NCBI GenBank assembly: GCA_020445415.1
Contig: JAGRGP010000026.1
Span: 1-64,000 of the forward strand
Length of the DNA: 64,000 nt
Reading direction: 5' to 3'
From: Gammaproteobacteria bacterium
GTDB taxonomy: Bacteria; Pseudomonadota; Gammaproteobacteria; Chromatiales; Chromatiaceae
A model generated the notes under the pieces. That model saw only the letters and a program-made list of their open reading frames with translations, had not been told where the DNA came from and searched no databases. How positions within the stretch are numbered: position 1 is the first letter of the stretch; every line of letters starts with the position of its first letter. This document shows, piece by piece, positions 28,109 to 37,859 of this stretch. The position numbers were made by a program, and so were the translations under genes.

Positions 28109-28975
28109 TTATGTATCTGCAACCAGGCAGGAGCGCAATCCGCTTTCGAGGGAAGGGTAACGGAGGGTTACTTGGAGTTCTTCTCGCATTCGGCGATTAT
28201 CCAGTCGACGCGACTCCCGCATATAGGAGAGCATCCCAGAGCTTAGTCGGTCAGGCGCCTCACTAAGGGGAATCTGTAGAGGACGGGGGAGGCTGTATAG
28301 ATCGGCGATCTTGTTGAAATAGTCGGTCATCGTTGTAGGATGCCCATCACTAACATTGTAGACGCCGCCGCTCTCACCCCTTTGCATCGCGGCCATACAG
28401 ATTGTCACTAGGTCGTCTACATGAATCCTATTTGTGTAGGGCGCCTCCTCCTCACGAATCACATATACACCGTTGCGTAACCGTTCGATTGGGAGTCTTC
28501 CAGGGCCATATATTCCAGCCACCCTAAGAATCACCAACTCCACTCCGTAGTTGGCGCAAGCCGCCATCAGGCTGCGCTCCGCGTCGAGCCTGCGGCATGC
28601 TCTATCCGCCATAGGAGAAGGTGTTCTTTCTTCGGTTACCCAGTCTCCGCCACAGTTTCCGTAGACCCCTGTGGTGCTTAGATACACCAATCTGATGGGG
28701 GCGCCCTGGCTATCGAAAGCTTCAATAAGGTGCCTCACCCGAGTGTCTTTACGTCCCGCCCCGGGTGGTGGCACGAAATAGAACATTGACCTACCAGCCA
28801 TCGGAATCCGGGCGAGGGGCAGGTAATCAAGATCTACGGAAACCTCAACCAATCCCTGGTTAGTCAGCGCCGAGGCAACGGATGTGCCTCGGGTCACTCC
28901 CACAACCCCCTGGTTGAGTTTCAGGTACCGTGACGCCACTTTTTGCCCCAGATAACCGCACCCGATAATTATCAT
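28109..28975 (-). CDS. NAD(P)-dependent sugar-epimerase-like SDR protein (YeeZ type)
   Basis: 288 residues with an N-terminal nucleotide loop GCGYLGQKVA, RIHVDDLVTICMAA and a YNVSDG box. The central STTGVYGN segment corresponds to the extended-SDR active-site region, but the usual YxxxK is not obvious (RACRRLDAERSL stands at that position), as in the atypical SDR5 (YeeZ) group. Substrate unknown and presumably cytosolic. It is often found near ubiD or ferredoxin-reductase genes in Gammaproteobacteria, and here it is divergent from that reductase gene. Confidence 0.8.
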   Translation of the reverse strand: MIIIGCGYLGQKVASRYLKLNQGVVGVTRGTSVASALTNQGLVEVSVDLDYLPLARIPMAGRSMFYFVPPPGAGRKDTRVRHLIEAFDSQGAPIRLVYLSTTGVYGNCGGDWVTEERTPSPMADRACRRLDAERSLMAACANYGVELVILRVAGIYGPGRLPIERLRNGVYVIREEEAPYTNRIHVDDLVTICMAAMQRGESGGVYNVSDGHPTTMTDYFNKIADLYSLPRPLQIPLSEAPDRLSSGMLSYMRESRRLDNRRMREELQVTLRYPSLESGLRSCLVADT

Positions 28976-29049
28976 ATTTATATTAAGGTTTTAATCCTTA
29001 GCAAATTAGTAGAGAATTCCCAACCCTGTACTGAAAAGCGGTATAACTC

Positions 29050-30093
29050 ATGAGCTTCACCGTAACGATCAAAGCCAGCGGCCACCAGTTTAGCACCGAA
29101 CCTGGGGAGTGCATTCTCGATGCCGCAGATCGGCAGGGAATTATGCTTCCCTACGGGTGTCGTAACGGACTCTGCGGCTCTTGTGCCGGAACCTTAGTCA
29201 CGGGGACAGTCGACTATCCCGACGAATTTGGCGAAGACTTTCAGGGATTACCCATGAACCGCTGCCTTCCCTGTCAAGCCATGCCGACAAGCGATGTCGT
29301 CATAGACATCCACGAGGTGGAATCGAATCAGGAAGTAGCGGCGCGTATTATTCCTTGCCAAATCGCCCGCAAGGAGCAGTTGGCACATGACGTTATGCGC
29401 ATCTATCTCGAACTCCCGAAGGATCAACGACTACAATTCTTTGCGGGACAATATCTTGATTTCTTGCTGAGTGATGGACGTCGCAGAGCTTTTTCCATTG
29501 CCAACGCTCCCCATGACGATGCCTTTATTGAGCTTCATATCCGTCACGTCCCCGGAGGCGAGTTCACCGATTACGTTTTCAATCAGATGCGGGAAGGCAG
29601 CATACAAAGGATAGAAGCGCCCAAAGGAGCATTTTACTTACGCGAGTCTTCAGGCCGGCCGCTGATTATGATGGCTGGTGGAACCGGTTTCGCTCCGCTT
29701 AAGGGAATCATCGAGCACGCCTTTCACATCAAAGATGATCGGCCGATTCATCTCTATTGGGGGGTGCGCTCGGCGCGAGATATCTATCTACCGGATCTAC
29801 CCAATCAGTGGATCCGAGCACGGCCTCATTTCCAATACACTCCGGTACTTTCCGAACCCGACAGTAATTGGGAAGGAAGAATTGGCTGGGTACATGAAGC
29901 AGTACTTCAAGATTTCTCTGATCTCACGGATTTTGACCTCTACATGAGTGGACCCCCACCCATGGTCTATGCGGGACACAAGGCGTTCTTGGCTGCGGGG
30001 CTCCGGGAAGAACATATGTACTCGGATGTGTTCGAGTGGGCCAAAGATAATCCCGCTATCAAACCATTGGAACTCACTGGTAAGGCTGAGTGA
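29050..30093 (+). CDS. Ferredoxin-NAD(P)H reductase fusion (AscD/CDP-glucoseen reductase-like)
   Basis: 347 residues. A plant-type 2Fe-2S ferredoxin domain has Cys37, Cys42, Cys45 and Cys75 in C-x4-C-x2-C-x29-C spacing. It is followed by an FAD domain with RRAFSIANAP (R-x-x-S flavin motif) and an NAD(P) domain with MAGGTGFAPLKGI and the C-terminal YMSGPPPMVYAG. Databases often name such proteins CDP-6-deoxy-delta-3,4-glucoseen reductase, but no sugar pathway genes are here, and the recurring neighbour of this family in Gammaproteobacteria is ubiD. A role as an electron donor linked to ubiquinone or flavin chemistry is inference. Its 3' end converges on hemY, 16 bp apart. Confidence 0.9.
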   Translation: MSFTVTIKASGHQFSTEPGECILDAADRQGIMLPYGCRNGLCGSCAGTLVTGTVDYPDEFGEDFQGLPMNRCLPCQAMPTSDVVIDIHEVESNQEVAARIIPCQIARKEQLAHDVMRIYLELPKDQRLQFFAGQYLDFLLSDGRRRAFSIANAPHDDAFIELHIRHVPGGEFTDYVFNQMREGSIQRIEAPKGAFYLRESSGRPLIMMAGGTGFAPLKGIIEHAFHIKDDRPIHLYWGVRSARDIYLPDLPNQWIRARPHFQYTPVLSEPDSNWEGRIGWVHEAVLQDFSDLTDFDLYMSGPPPMVYAGHKAFLAAGLREEHMYSDVFEWAKDNPAIKPLELTGKAE

Positions 30094-30109
30094 ATCCGCC
30101 TTGGATGGC

Positions 30110-31441
30110 TCACCGTTGCTCTTGAAGCCTGGATTTGGGCGCCCTCCGCTCCACCAGCAAACGGGGCGGATTGACATCGGTGGGATGAACGGCGCGCTGC
30201 TTGTAGCTACCTTCCAGCTGCCCCTGCCCTAGGATGTCTGGCAACTCTTCTGGCAAGGGGATGTCGCTAATTAGATCCAACGCCGATTTGTAATGGCGCA
30301 CCGCCAAAGCGCTCTCGCCCATTTTTTCAACAAGCGCCCCCAGCTCTCGGTAGGCGGCAGCAGTAGGCTGGCTTCCGATACTGGCTTCGAAATAACTGCG
30401 CGCCTTTCCCCACAGCCGATTCTTGACACTCAACCGCCCCAGCGCCAGCAACAAGATCGGATTTCTTGGATTTTCTTCCAGCCAACCTTCTGCCGTGGAC
30501 AGTTGCGCCACGATATCGCTGGCAGTGACTCGACCATAGAGCTCCACCAGCGCATCGTTCCACCGCCGACGAATAGCGCTTCTCAACAATTTTTCCAGTC
30601 GATCTTCCTCACCCCGAGCCTTCAGAAAAGATGCGTAGCCCTTGATCAGCTCCACGTTGCGGCGCAAAGAAAGGGGAATACGCTCCCAAGTCGCACCCAA
30701 CGCCTTGCTGTCGGCAGCCTCGCTCGCTGCTCCAAGCAAATTCAAGTACACCTTTACCCCTAACGCCGTCATCTCAGCCTGGTCTACAACCCGACGTTTG
30801 GCTAGGTCAGGCAGCAGCTGCTCCAACCCGCCCCAATCTTCCAATTTTTCGTAAAGGTCTTTGAGAAGTCGAAGTACATGGGTATGGCGGGGGGCAATGC
30901 TCCGCAGGTGCTGCAACGTAGCCAACGCCTGTTCCATTTGGGCATGTCCGAGCTGTAGCTCCGCCTGGGTCAATCCAACGGCAACATCGGCGGCAGGCAT
31001 ACTATCATGTGCCTGTTGAAGATAGTGGTCACGACGTTCGTACGCACCCTGATGTTGCGCAGACCTCGCCGCTGCCAAAAAGTTAAGCAATGGAGTTTCG
31101 GAACGGGCAACGTGCCGTACGAGATTCTTCTCCGCGCTCTTCCAGCGTCCCTCGGACATCTCGATTAAACCCTGGGTGAGCTCTTGCCGGGCACGCTGCA
31201 CCGCTCGCGTGTCATGCCATACGTTTAAATTTCGGGGGAGATTCCAAAGCCGTGCAATGACCTTCACCAACAGGTAGAGAACACCGAACAGGAGTAAATT
31301 GAGGAATGCGAAAAACGCCAGGCTGCCCTCGATGGTCCACTGTTTATAGCCGATCAACACATAGCCATTGTCTTGTTTAATCGCCAGCGCGACGAATACA
31401 GACATCACGAGCACCACGAGGCTTACCACCAGGGTCTTCAT
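30110..31441 (-). CDS. hemY: HemY, inner-membrane TPR protein
   Basis: 443 residues. Two N-terminal membrane helices (about 3-21 and 42-63) belong to the HemY_N region; the rest is a series of TPR-like helical pairs. The protein is not the protoporphyrinogen oxidase also called HemY, and its role in tetrapyrrole synthesis is undefined; it may scaffold heme enzymes at the membrane. The start ATG overlaps the hemX stop by 4 bp. It is the last gene of hemC-hemD-hemX-hemY. Confidence 0.93.
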   Translation of the reverse strand: MKTLVVSLVVLVMSVFVALAIKQDNGYVLIGYKQWTIEGSLAFFAFLNLLLFGVLYLLVKVIARLWNLPRNLNVWHDTRAVQRARQELTQGLIEMSEGRWKSAEKNLVRHVARSETPLLNFLAAARSAQHQGAYERRDHYLQQAHDSMPAADVAVGLTQAELQLGHAQMEQALATLQHLRSIAPRHTHVLRLLKDLYEKLEDWGGLEQLLPDLAKRRVVDQAEMTALGVKVYLNLLGAASEAADSKALGATWERIPLSLRRNVELIKGYASFLKARGEEDRLEKLLRSAIRRRWNDALVELYGRVTASDIVAQLSTAEGWLEENPRNPILLLALGRLSVKNRLWGKARSYFEASIGSQPTAAAYRELGALVEKMGESALAVRHYKSALDLISDIPLPEELPDILGQGQLEGSYKQRAVHPTDVNPPRLLVERRAPKSRLQEQR

Positions 31442-32595
31442 CCGCCCCCACCCCCTGGCGCCCCGGTAGCTGACAGGTTTGCCCTCAGCGCGGACAAAGA
31501 CGATAGGAAATCAGCGCTTTCGGAGGTTATATCCATCGATTGGAGTTTGCCGATTTCCGCACTGAATGAGCGCGTGGTTTCATCTTCCTGGTCAAAATAA
31601 TCTGCCAGCCAATGAGATACCATCTCCAAGCTTGTCTCGTACAGCGATTGGTTCTCATATATCAGCGAGAGTTGTGCCACCGCCAACTGCAGCCGAATGT
31701 TCTGATACACAAAATATTGTTGCTGTGGGGACAATACGGCGTTTACCGGTTGCCCGCGCCGCCTGATCACCATGATAGACTTGAAACCTTCCCAGCTATC
31801 ATGCAGCAACGTTTCGACGGAACGCTCTTCAGGGGCGGTAGGTGAGGGACTGCCCCCCGAGCGCTCGTCAGGATTGAACGAAAGGCCACGGATCTTCAGT
31901 TGATCCACAGTTTGCACCAATTGGACAACACGGGAGGCCACCCGGTCAGTGTTCACTTTGGAGCTTCCCTCCAATTTGCCAATCTCTTTCTGAAGTATCG
32001 CTCTTGTCTCCTGCCACGCAGGATCGCCGGTAGCTTCTAACCGCTCCTGCGCCGCCCTCATGGCGAGCAGCGCGGTCTTGGGATCATGGTCCAGGCTCAG
32101 ACGATGTTCAGCCACAGACAGCAGATAATCTGCCTCGGCCACCATCCAATCGGTGCCACTCTTACCCATCCGATCGGTTACCGAAGCTAAGGCACTCCTA
32201 ATCTCCTCGCCTTCCCGCAGTAAGCGATCCCGCTCTTCCGCGAGCCACCGCTCCCGGTCTTCCAGCGCGCTGCGATGCGCATCGAGCCGCGCGAGCTGTT
32301 GCTCCAAAGATTGGCTGGCTGCCTGCATACCGGAAAAGAGGTCGCCGGAGCGCTGTTCAGTCCCCGAAAACGATTGGGTCAGTGCCTGAACAGAGGCATC
32401 CATGCTGCTCAAACGCCAGTATCCAAACATCAACCCGCCGATGGTTGCAGCCAGAGCAATCAACGAAATCACCATGGCCATCGCCCCGGTACGGCCAGTG
32501 CGCCGCTGTTCGGCATGCTCGATCACCGCCTCACCGGTAATATCCCGAATATCGGCCTCTTCGACTTCCTCGCCAATCGGCTCGGTACTCTTCAT
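31438..32595 (-). CDS. hemX: HemX, membrane-anchored coiled-coil protein
   Basis: 385 residues from the ATG at 32595; a TTG at 32607 is upstream without a ribosome site. A cytoplasmic acidic N-terminus is followed by one membrane helix (about 39-61), a coiled-coil stretch (about 70-145) and the conserved C-terminal region with ADYLLSVAEHRLSLDHDPKTAL and YFVYQNIRLQLAVAQL. Older annotations call it uroporphyrinogen-III C-methyltransferase, but no SAM-binding methylase motifs are visible. Its place between hemD and hemY implies a structural role in heme synthesis. Confidence 0.93.
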   Translation of the reverse strand: MKSTEPIGEEVEEADIRDITGEAVIEHAEQRRTGRTGAMAMVISLIALAATIGGLMFGYWRLSSMDASVQALTQSFSGTEQRSGDLFSGMQAASQSLEQQLARLDAHRSALEDRERWLAEERDRLLREGEEIRSALASVTDRMGKSGTDWMVAEADYLLSVAEHRLSLDHDPKTALLAMRAAQERLEATGDPAWQETRAILQKEIGKLEGSSKVNTDRVASRVVQLVQTVDQLKIRGLSFNPDERSGGSPSPTAPEERSVETLLHDSWEGFKSIMVIRRRGQPVNAVLSPQQQYFVYQNIRLQLAVAQLSLIYENQSLYETSLEMVSHWLADYFDQEDETTRSFSAEIGKLQSMDITSESADFLSSLSALRANLSATGAPGGGGG

Positions 32596-32677
32596 GTGCT
32601 CACACAACTATCCGTTCTTAAATTTGATGATCGCCAAATCGTAGCAGAAGTTCGCAACTGGCGCCCGCCAACAACGA

Positions 32678-33448
32678 TTATCGGGAATCCATCCAGCGAC
32701 ACAACGTCTCCATGATGGAATCATCATCCGGACCTTCCGCCAATATCACCTGCTGAAAACCGAGTGCACGGGCATGGTCTCGCATGCGTTCGGACACCAC
32801 CAACAGTGGCAGGGTTAACAAACGCTCGCTGCCGCTGCTGCCAAATAGCGCCAGTAAGTTGTCGATAATCTCACCGCTGGTCGCTGTGACCAGCTTGAGG
32901 TCGGACCACCAAGGAAGCTGCTCGACCTTTACGGCCAGTTCGGGACAGACTCTCCGGTAGACCTCCGCATACTCGACTGATGCCCCCCGGGCCCTCAGTG
33001 AGTCACCGAGAAAGGCACGCCCCCCCTCCCCACGAAATATCAGTATGCGCTGTCCCGACACTGACTGCAGCTCCCGTGCCTCCAGCAACGCTTCGGAGTC
33101 GAAGTGATGTTCCGGCACAATCGTCAGAGGAAAGCCGTGTTCGGCGAGAGCCCGGGCGGTAGCTCGTCCGATTGCGGCGATCTTGGCTTTTCCAGGCAAC
33201 CGATTGTCGAGATAGCCCAGCCCCCGAGTGACCGCATTCACACTGATGAATATCAGAATGTCATAGCTGGCAACGTTATTCAGTGCCCCGCGTACCTTCC
33301 CAGGATCAACAGGAGGTGCAATTTCAAGCGCCGGAAATTTCAAGGGCTCTCCACCGAGTTCCTCGATCATCCTGCATAGACTGCCCGCCTGATCTTTGGG
33401 GCGAGTAACCAGGATACCCAGCCCCCGCAGATTATACCGGTCGTTCAC
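32678..33448 (-). CDS. hemD: Uroporphyrinogen-III synthase
   Basis: 256 residues from the GTG at 33448; the adjacent TTG at 33451 is also possible. It has ILVTRPKDQAGSLCRMIEELGG at the N-terminus, the internal hinge FRGEGGRAFLGDSLRARGASVEYAEVYRR, and VTATSGEIIDNL near the active cleft. HemD proteins are poorly conserved, and these segments with the position right after hemC make the call firm. It cyclises hydroxymethylbilane to uroporphyrinogen III. Only 7 bp separate it from the hemC stop. Confidence 0.95.
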   Translation of the reverse strand: MNDRYNLRGLGILVTRPKDQAGSLCRMIEELGGEPLKFPALEIAPPVDPGKVRGALNNVASYDILIFISVNAVTRGLGYLDNRLPGKAKIAAIGRATARALAEHGFPLTIVPEHHFDSEALLEARELQSVSGQRILIFRGEGGRAFLGDSLRARGASVEYAEVYRRVCPELAVKVEQLPWWSDLKLVTATSGEIIDNLLALFGSSGSERLLTLPLLVVSERMRDHARALGFQQVILAEGPDDDSIMETLCRWMDSR

Positions 33449-33455
33449 CAAACGC

Positions 33456-34385
33456 TCATTCTTGATACAGATGTTTCAATATCTGGTCCGCCCCTTGGCC
33501 AAGCAGTTCTTCAGCCAAGGCGATCCCCAGCGCTTCTGCCTCGGCGACGCCTCCCCGCATCTCCGCGCGCATTACCCGGCTGCCATCGGGCTCTCCTACC
33601 AAGCCGCGCACAAACAGCATGTCATGACTGATCACAGCATATCCGGCAATGGGTACCTGGCACCCACCCATCAACCGCGTATTCAGGGCCCGTTCAGCCT
33701 GCACACAGACGGCGGTCTCATGATCATCGAGGACCTCCAGCAGCCTGTTCACCCGCTCATCGTCGGTCCGGCATTCTATACCTATCGCACCCTGACCGAT
33801 GGCGGGTAGGCACTGATCGGGAGAAAGTATGCAACTGATCCGCTTTTTTAAGCCCAGCCGCTTGAGCCCCGCTGATGCCAATACGATTCCATCGAACTCT
33901 CCGTCGTCAAGCTTCCGCAGGCGAGTATTGACATTGCCCCGCAGCGAAACCAGCTTGAGATCCGGGCGAAGCTCTGCGATCTGGCACTGCCGGCGCAAAC
34001 TCGACGTGCCGAGTACCGCGCCTTCTGGCACTTGCTCGAGGTTTGGATACTGGTTGGAGACAAATGCATCCCGGGGGTCCTCACGCTCCAGGATCACGGG
34101 CAAATGCAAGCCGTCGGGAAGAGATACCGGGACATCCTTCATGGAATGGACCGCTATGTCGGCCCTCCCATCCAGGAGTCCCTGTTCGAGCTCCTTAACG
34201 AACAATCCTTTGCCGCCTATCTTCGCTAACGGTGTATCGAGAATCTTGTCCCCTTGGGTGGCCATTCCGACGAACTCCACCCCCAATCCAAGATGGGCCT
34301 TCTGCAATAATCGGCCTACCTGCTCCGCCTGCCACATGGCCAAAGGGGACCTGCGGGTAGCGATTCGAATAAGTTGATTCGGCAT
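33456..34385 (-). CDS. hemC: Porphobilinogen deaminase (hydroxymethylbilane synthase)
   Basis: 309 residues from the ATG at 34385; a GTG at 34400 would add five. It starts [20 protein letters not shown]. The cofactor-binding arginines are in [12 protein letters not shown] and [14 protein letters not shown], and the dipyrromethane cofactor cysteine is in [14 protein letters not shown]. It links four porphobilinogens into hydroxymethylbilane. It lies 82 bp after the algR-like gene on the same strand. Confidence 0.97.
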   Translation of the reverse strand: MPNQLIRIATRRSPLAMWQAEQVGRLLQKAHLGLGVEFVGMATQGDKILDTPLAKIGGKGLFVKELEQGLLDGRADIAVHSMKDVPVSLPDGLHLPVILEREDPRDAFVSNQYPNLEQVPEGAVLGTSSLRRQCQIAELRPDLKLVSLRGNVNTRLRKLDDGEFDGIVLASAGLKRLGLKKRISCILSPDQCLPAIGQGAIGIECRTDDERVNRLLEVLDDHETAVCVQAERALNTRLMGGCQVPIAGYAVISHDMLFVRGLVGEPDGSRVMRAEMRGGVAEAEALGIALAEELLGQGADQILKHLYQE

Positions 34386-34467
34386 CTCTGTGGCTCTCAC
34401 GGAAATAAAGGGCGAATCCTAAAGCCTCCCGAAGGGCCTGGCAAATCACCGGGCACGAATGGGACCG

Positions 34468-35202
34468 CTAGACGGCGCCCTCCTTTAGCCAGCGGCGGAT
34501 CTGGGGTAGATGACGCCGACTTATCTCCAGCTGCTCTTCGGTATCTTCTAGGCGCGCCATACAGCGCCCGTCGGGGCGTTTTTCTAGCCCGATCAGCCGT
34601 GACCGGGAAACCAGCGCATTACGGTGAATACGGAAAAACTTGTCGCCGAATTGCCGTTCCAGCGCCTTGAGAGATCCCTCCAGCAGCGCCTCACCATCAG
34701 CACAGACCGCGGCCACATACTTCTGGTCCGCGCGTAGGAAGATGACGTCGTCAACCGGGATACGTTTTATACCGCCCCGGTAATTGGTACTCAGATAAGC
34801 CGGCACTGCCGGTTTCCGGTGGAGTGCCTGAAGCTGCGCCCGGGTGGGTGCGCCAGCCCGAACCAGGGACTTTTCCAACCGCTGCCGGCGAATGGGCTTG
34901 AGGAGATAGTCGACTGCGCTGCCCTGAAATGCCGCTAACGCATGCTCCTCATAAGCGGTCACGAATATGACCGCGGGGGGTATCCTCGCTTCTGCTAATT
35001 GTGCCGCTGCCTCGATACCGTCCATCTCGGGCATGCGTACATCCATAAGAACCAGATCGACCTCCAGCTTACGGCATAGCGCCAAGGCCTCGCGTCCGTT
35101 GGCGGCCTCTCCCACCAATCGGTAGGGAGGGCCGATTTCCGCCAGCAGGGCGCACAACCGCTGTCTGGCGAGAAGCTCATCATCCACAATCAATATGTTC
35201 AT
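34468..35202 (-). CDS. algR: AlgR-like LytTR response regulator
   Basis: 244 residues from the ATG at 35202, which overlaps the kinase stop (ATGA). The receiver domain has VDDE, the phosphoacceptor in VLMDVRMPEMDG and the lysine in YLLKPI. A LytTR DNA-binding domain follows (about 135-240) with FLRADQKYVAAVCADG and FFRIHRNALVSRSRLIG. This is the AlgR/LytR/AgrA type, which binds DNA through beta strands. In Pseudomonas AlgR controls alginate and type IV pili; here the targets are unknown and only the architecture and gene order support the name. Confidence 0.92.
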   Translation of the reverse strand: MNILIVDDELLARQRLCALLAEIGPPYRLVGEAANGREALALCRKLEVDLVLMDVRMPEMDGIEAAAQLAEARIPPAVIFVTAYEEHALAAFQGSAVDYLLKPIRRQRLEKSLVRAGAPTRAQLQALHRKPAVPAYLSTNYRGGIKRIPVDDVIFLRADQKYVAAVCADGEALLEGSLKALERQFGDKFFRIHRNALVSRSRLIGLEKRPDGRCMARLEDTEEQLEISRRHLPQIRRWLKEGAV

Positions 35203-36257
35203 TCTTCCACCCAAGGATAGGGGAAGGTCAGGCGAACCTGATACTCCCCGTCCACCTCACCGATGATCAAATTTGCTTCGCCATCAAAAAAACCCTGAAG
35301 CCGCTGGCGGATGTTCTCGACCGCCATCGCGTTACCTTCCCGACGTCTGTCTCCGGCGTTCACCGGCACGGTATTGCGTATACTGATATTGACCCGCCTC
35401 CGGCGGTACCTCCCACTGACATGGATCACCCCCTGGCCGACGCTGGGTTCAACCCCATGGTAGACCGCGTTTTCAAATAACGGTTGAAGTATCAGCGCGG
35501 GCAACGGCGCCTCATCTGGCAATGGCTCGAGATCCCACTCAACCTCGAGCCGATCTCCCAGCCGTTGTTGTTCGATACGGAGATAGCCCCGCACCAACTC
35601 GATCTCGTCACCCAGCGTGGAGAGCCGCTGGCTGTTACCAAGACTGGCACGAAACAGATCGGAAAGATCCTCTACCACCGCTTCCGCCAACGCGGGATCG
35701 GTGCGGGTAAGCTGGGCTATGGTGTTCATACTGTTGAACAGGAAGTGAGGGCGGATGCGAGATTGCAGTGCCTGAAATCGAGCCTCGGACTCTGCCTCTA
35801 CCTGCTGCCGCCAAAGATACTGTATGTATAGATACCGGAGTAACAGAGCTGCCATGATGGCGCTGATGCCCAAGCTTTCCACTATAAATAGCAACCCGCT
35901 GGCTGAATTCAGGGGCCAGCCAAGTAGCGCCAGCGCGCACAACGCCGCAAACAGGGTTACCCCCAAGAGCAGCAGCCAGGACAGCACACCCGCCATGCTG
36001 TTTCCTAGGCGACGAATCCGAGGTCCGGCCATGCAAAGTAGGGCCGCCCCGAACAACGCAATCCACTGGATGAGCAGCGAGCGCATGCTCAGTTCGGAAT
36101 AAAAACTATCCATCGAACGCAGCGATCCCAGAGTCAACACCACGGCCAGCAGCTCGGCGCTGATGACTACCGCGAACACCATTCTGATACTGCAAAAATT
36201 GGGCAGGAACGAACCCGTGGCCCGCTCCTTACTCGACTGGGTATCCAGTTTGGCCAT
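35199..36257 (-). CDS. algZ: AlgZ/FimS-like LytS-family histidine kinase
   Basis: 352 residues. Four membrane helices span about 25-145 in two pairs. The LytS-type His-kinase region has the phosphoacceptor in QSRIRPHFLFNSMNTIAQL, followed by an atypical HATPase in which the N-box is in LILQPLFENAVYHG; the usual DxGxG box is weak. This matches FimS/AlgZ kinases. It is coupled to the algR-like gene and diverges from argH, as in Pseudomonas (argH-algZ-algR-hemC). AGGAGG lies 11 nt before the start. Confidence 0.92.
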   Translation of the reverse strand: MAKLDTQSSKERATGSFLPNFCSIRMVFAVVISAELLAVVLTLGSLRSMDSFYSELSMRSLLIQWIALFGAALLCMAGPRIRRLGNSMAGVLSWLLLLGVTLFAALCALALLGWPLNSASGLLFIVESLGISAIMAALLLRYLYIQYLWRQQVEAESEARFQALQSRIRPHFLFNSMNTIAQLTRTDPALAEAVVEDLSDLFRASLGNSQRLSTLGDEIELVRGYLRIEQQRLGDRLEVEWDLEPLPDEAPLPALILQPLFENAVYHGVEPSVGQGVIHVSGRYRRRRVNISIRNTVPVNAGDRRREGNAMAVENIRQRLQGFFDGEANLIIGEVDGEYQVRLTFPYPWVEE

Positions 36258-36368
36258 TGGCCGTTATGCCTCCTGACAATACTGTTACAATCCACCTCTG
36301 TAGTGGGCGGCAAAAACCCCCTTCAACACTAGGATAGCGGACCGGCAGGCGGTTCTCTTGAAGTATGG

Positions 36369-36393
36369 TGAATTACCTGCAGGCGCAGATTCA
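36369..36393. promoter_or_regulatory. Imperfect inverted repeat upstream of argH
   Basis: TGAAT and ATTCA flank an inner CTGC-AGGC-GCAG hairpin, giving a 9-bp stem with a 3-nt bulge. The half-sites resemble ARG-box halves, but they lie 15 bp apart rather than the usual 4 bp, so ArgR binding is doubtful. It may be an operator in the algZ-argH divergent region or an mRNA hairpin. Confidence 0.25.
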
Positions 36394-36440
36394 TTTCATG
36401 TACGGATCCCGCGGGGTCCACGGGTTGGGAGCACCCTGGT

Positions 36441-37823
36441 ATGAACGACAGCAAACTCTGGTCCGGCCGCTTCAACCAACCTACCGACGCGTTTGTCGAA
36501 GCGTTTACCGCTTCGGTGGCGTTTGATCAGCGGCTGTATCATTACGATATCCAGGGCTCAATCGCCCATGCGCGCATGCTGGCTCGTCAGGGTATCATCA
36601 GCGAACGGGAGAGCAAGGATATCGTTACGGGGCTGGAACGGATTTTGTCCCGCATCGAGTCGGGCGGCTTTGCATGGTCAATCGTCCAAGAAGACGTCCA
36701 CATGAATATCGAGTCCGCCCTTACGGCGGAAATTGGCGCTGCCGGTAAGAAACTGCACACCGGACGTTCCCGTAATGATCAGGTTGCTACCGACATCCGG
36801 CTCTGGTTGCGGGACGAAATCGGTGAACTGCGTCAGGCCATCCTGAGGTTGCAACAGGCCTTGCTGGATCTGGCAGAGCGAGAGGCGGACACCATCATGC
36901 CTGGATTTACCCACCTCCAAACCGCCCAGCCAGTGACGTTCGGGCACCATATGATGGCCTGGTTCGAGATGTTGCAAAGAGACCGAGAGCGGCTCGCCGA
37001 TTGCAACAAGCGGGTCAACACCTTGCCGCTGGGCGCTGCGGCATTGGCCGGCACAACCTATCCAATCGACCGTGACTATACCGCCCAGTTATTGGGATTT
37101 GAACGTCTGGCGGAGAACTCTCTGGATGCCGTCAGTGACCGGGATTTTGCCATAGAATTCACTGCCGCGGCGGCCCTGACCATGATGCATTTGTCGCGTA
37201 TGTCCGAAGAGTTGATCATCTGGTCTTCAGCCCAGTTCGCCTTCATTGAACTCTCCGACAGCTTCTGTACCGGCTCATCCATCATGCCGCAGAAGAAGAA
37301 CCCTGATGTGCCCGAACTCATTCGCGGAAAAAGCGGACGCATCTTTGGCCATCTGATCAGCCTACTGACCTTAATGAAGGGTCAACCACTTGCCTATAAC
37401 AAGGATAATCAAGAAGATAAAGAACCACTATTCGACACCGTTGACAACCTGAAGGGGTCCCTCAGGATCTTCGCCGACATGGTTCCGGCGATCAGTTGCC
37501 GCAAAGATGCCATGCGAGCGGCGGCACTGAAGGGTTTTGCTACCGCTACCGATCTGGCAGATTACCTGGTACGCCTTGGCCTTCCGTTTCGGGATGCCCA
37601 TGAAGTGGTTGGGCGAGCGGTTTCTTTGTGCGTGGAAAAACGTTGCGATCTAACACAACTCTCCCTTGAGGAGCTGCAAGGATTTTCCAACCTGATCCGA
37701 GAGGATGTGTTTCAGGTACTGACACTGGAAGGCTCGGTTGCCGCCCGCAATCACCGGGGAGCCACCGCCCCTGACCAGGTTCGAGCAGCCGTGAAACAGG
37801 GCCGGGAACGCCTAACTTGTTAG
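36441..37823 (+). CDS. argH: Argininosuccinate lyase
   Basis: 460 residues. It begins [25 protein letters not shown]. The fumarase/aspartase superfamily signature is [20 protein letters not shown], the family boxes [13 protein letters not shown] and [16 protein letters not shown] are intact, and the catalytic serine lies in the signature loop. It splits argininosuccinate to arginine and fumarate. It diverges from algZ and is followed 36 bp later by a MazG-like gene. Confidence 0.97.
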   Translation: MNDSKLWSGRFNQPTDAFVEAFTASVAFDQRLYHYDIQGSIAHARMLARQGIISERESKDIVTGLERILSRIESGGFAWSIVQEDVHMNIESALTAEIGAAGKKLHTGRSRNDQVATDIRLWLRDEIGELRQAILRLQQALLDLAEREADTIMPGFTHLQTAQPVTFGHHMMAWFEMLQRDRERLADCNKRVNTLPLGAAALAGTTYPIDRDYTAQLLGFERLAENSLDAVSDRDFAIEFTAAAALTMMHLSRMSEELIIWSSAQFAFIELSDSFCTGSSIMPQKKNPDVPELIRGKSGRIFGHLISLLTLMKGQPLAYNKDNQEDKEPLFDTVDNLKGSLRIFADMVPAISCRKDAMRAAALKGFATATDLADYLVRLGLPFRDAHEVVGRAVSLCVEKRCDLTQLSLEELQGFSNLIREDVFQVLTLEGSVAARNHRGATAPDQVRAAVKQGRERLTC

Positions 37824-37859
37824 CCATGCTGCATTTCTGGAGTGCGGAGGAGTTGGATC

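Noticed and set aside
36369-36393. Functional ARG box upstream of argH
   Set aside because: The half-sites are 15 bp apart, not 4 bp, so it is kept only as an unassigned inverted repeat.
36365-36600. Short upstream frame starting at 36365 and running into argH as a leader peptide
   Set aside because: No ribosome site and no arginine-rich leader; it continues out of frame through argH.
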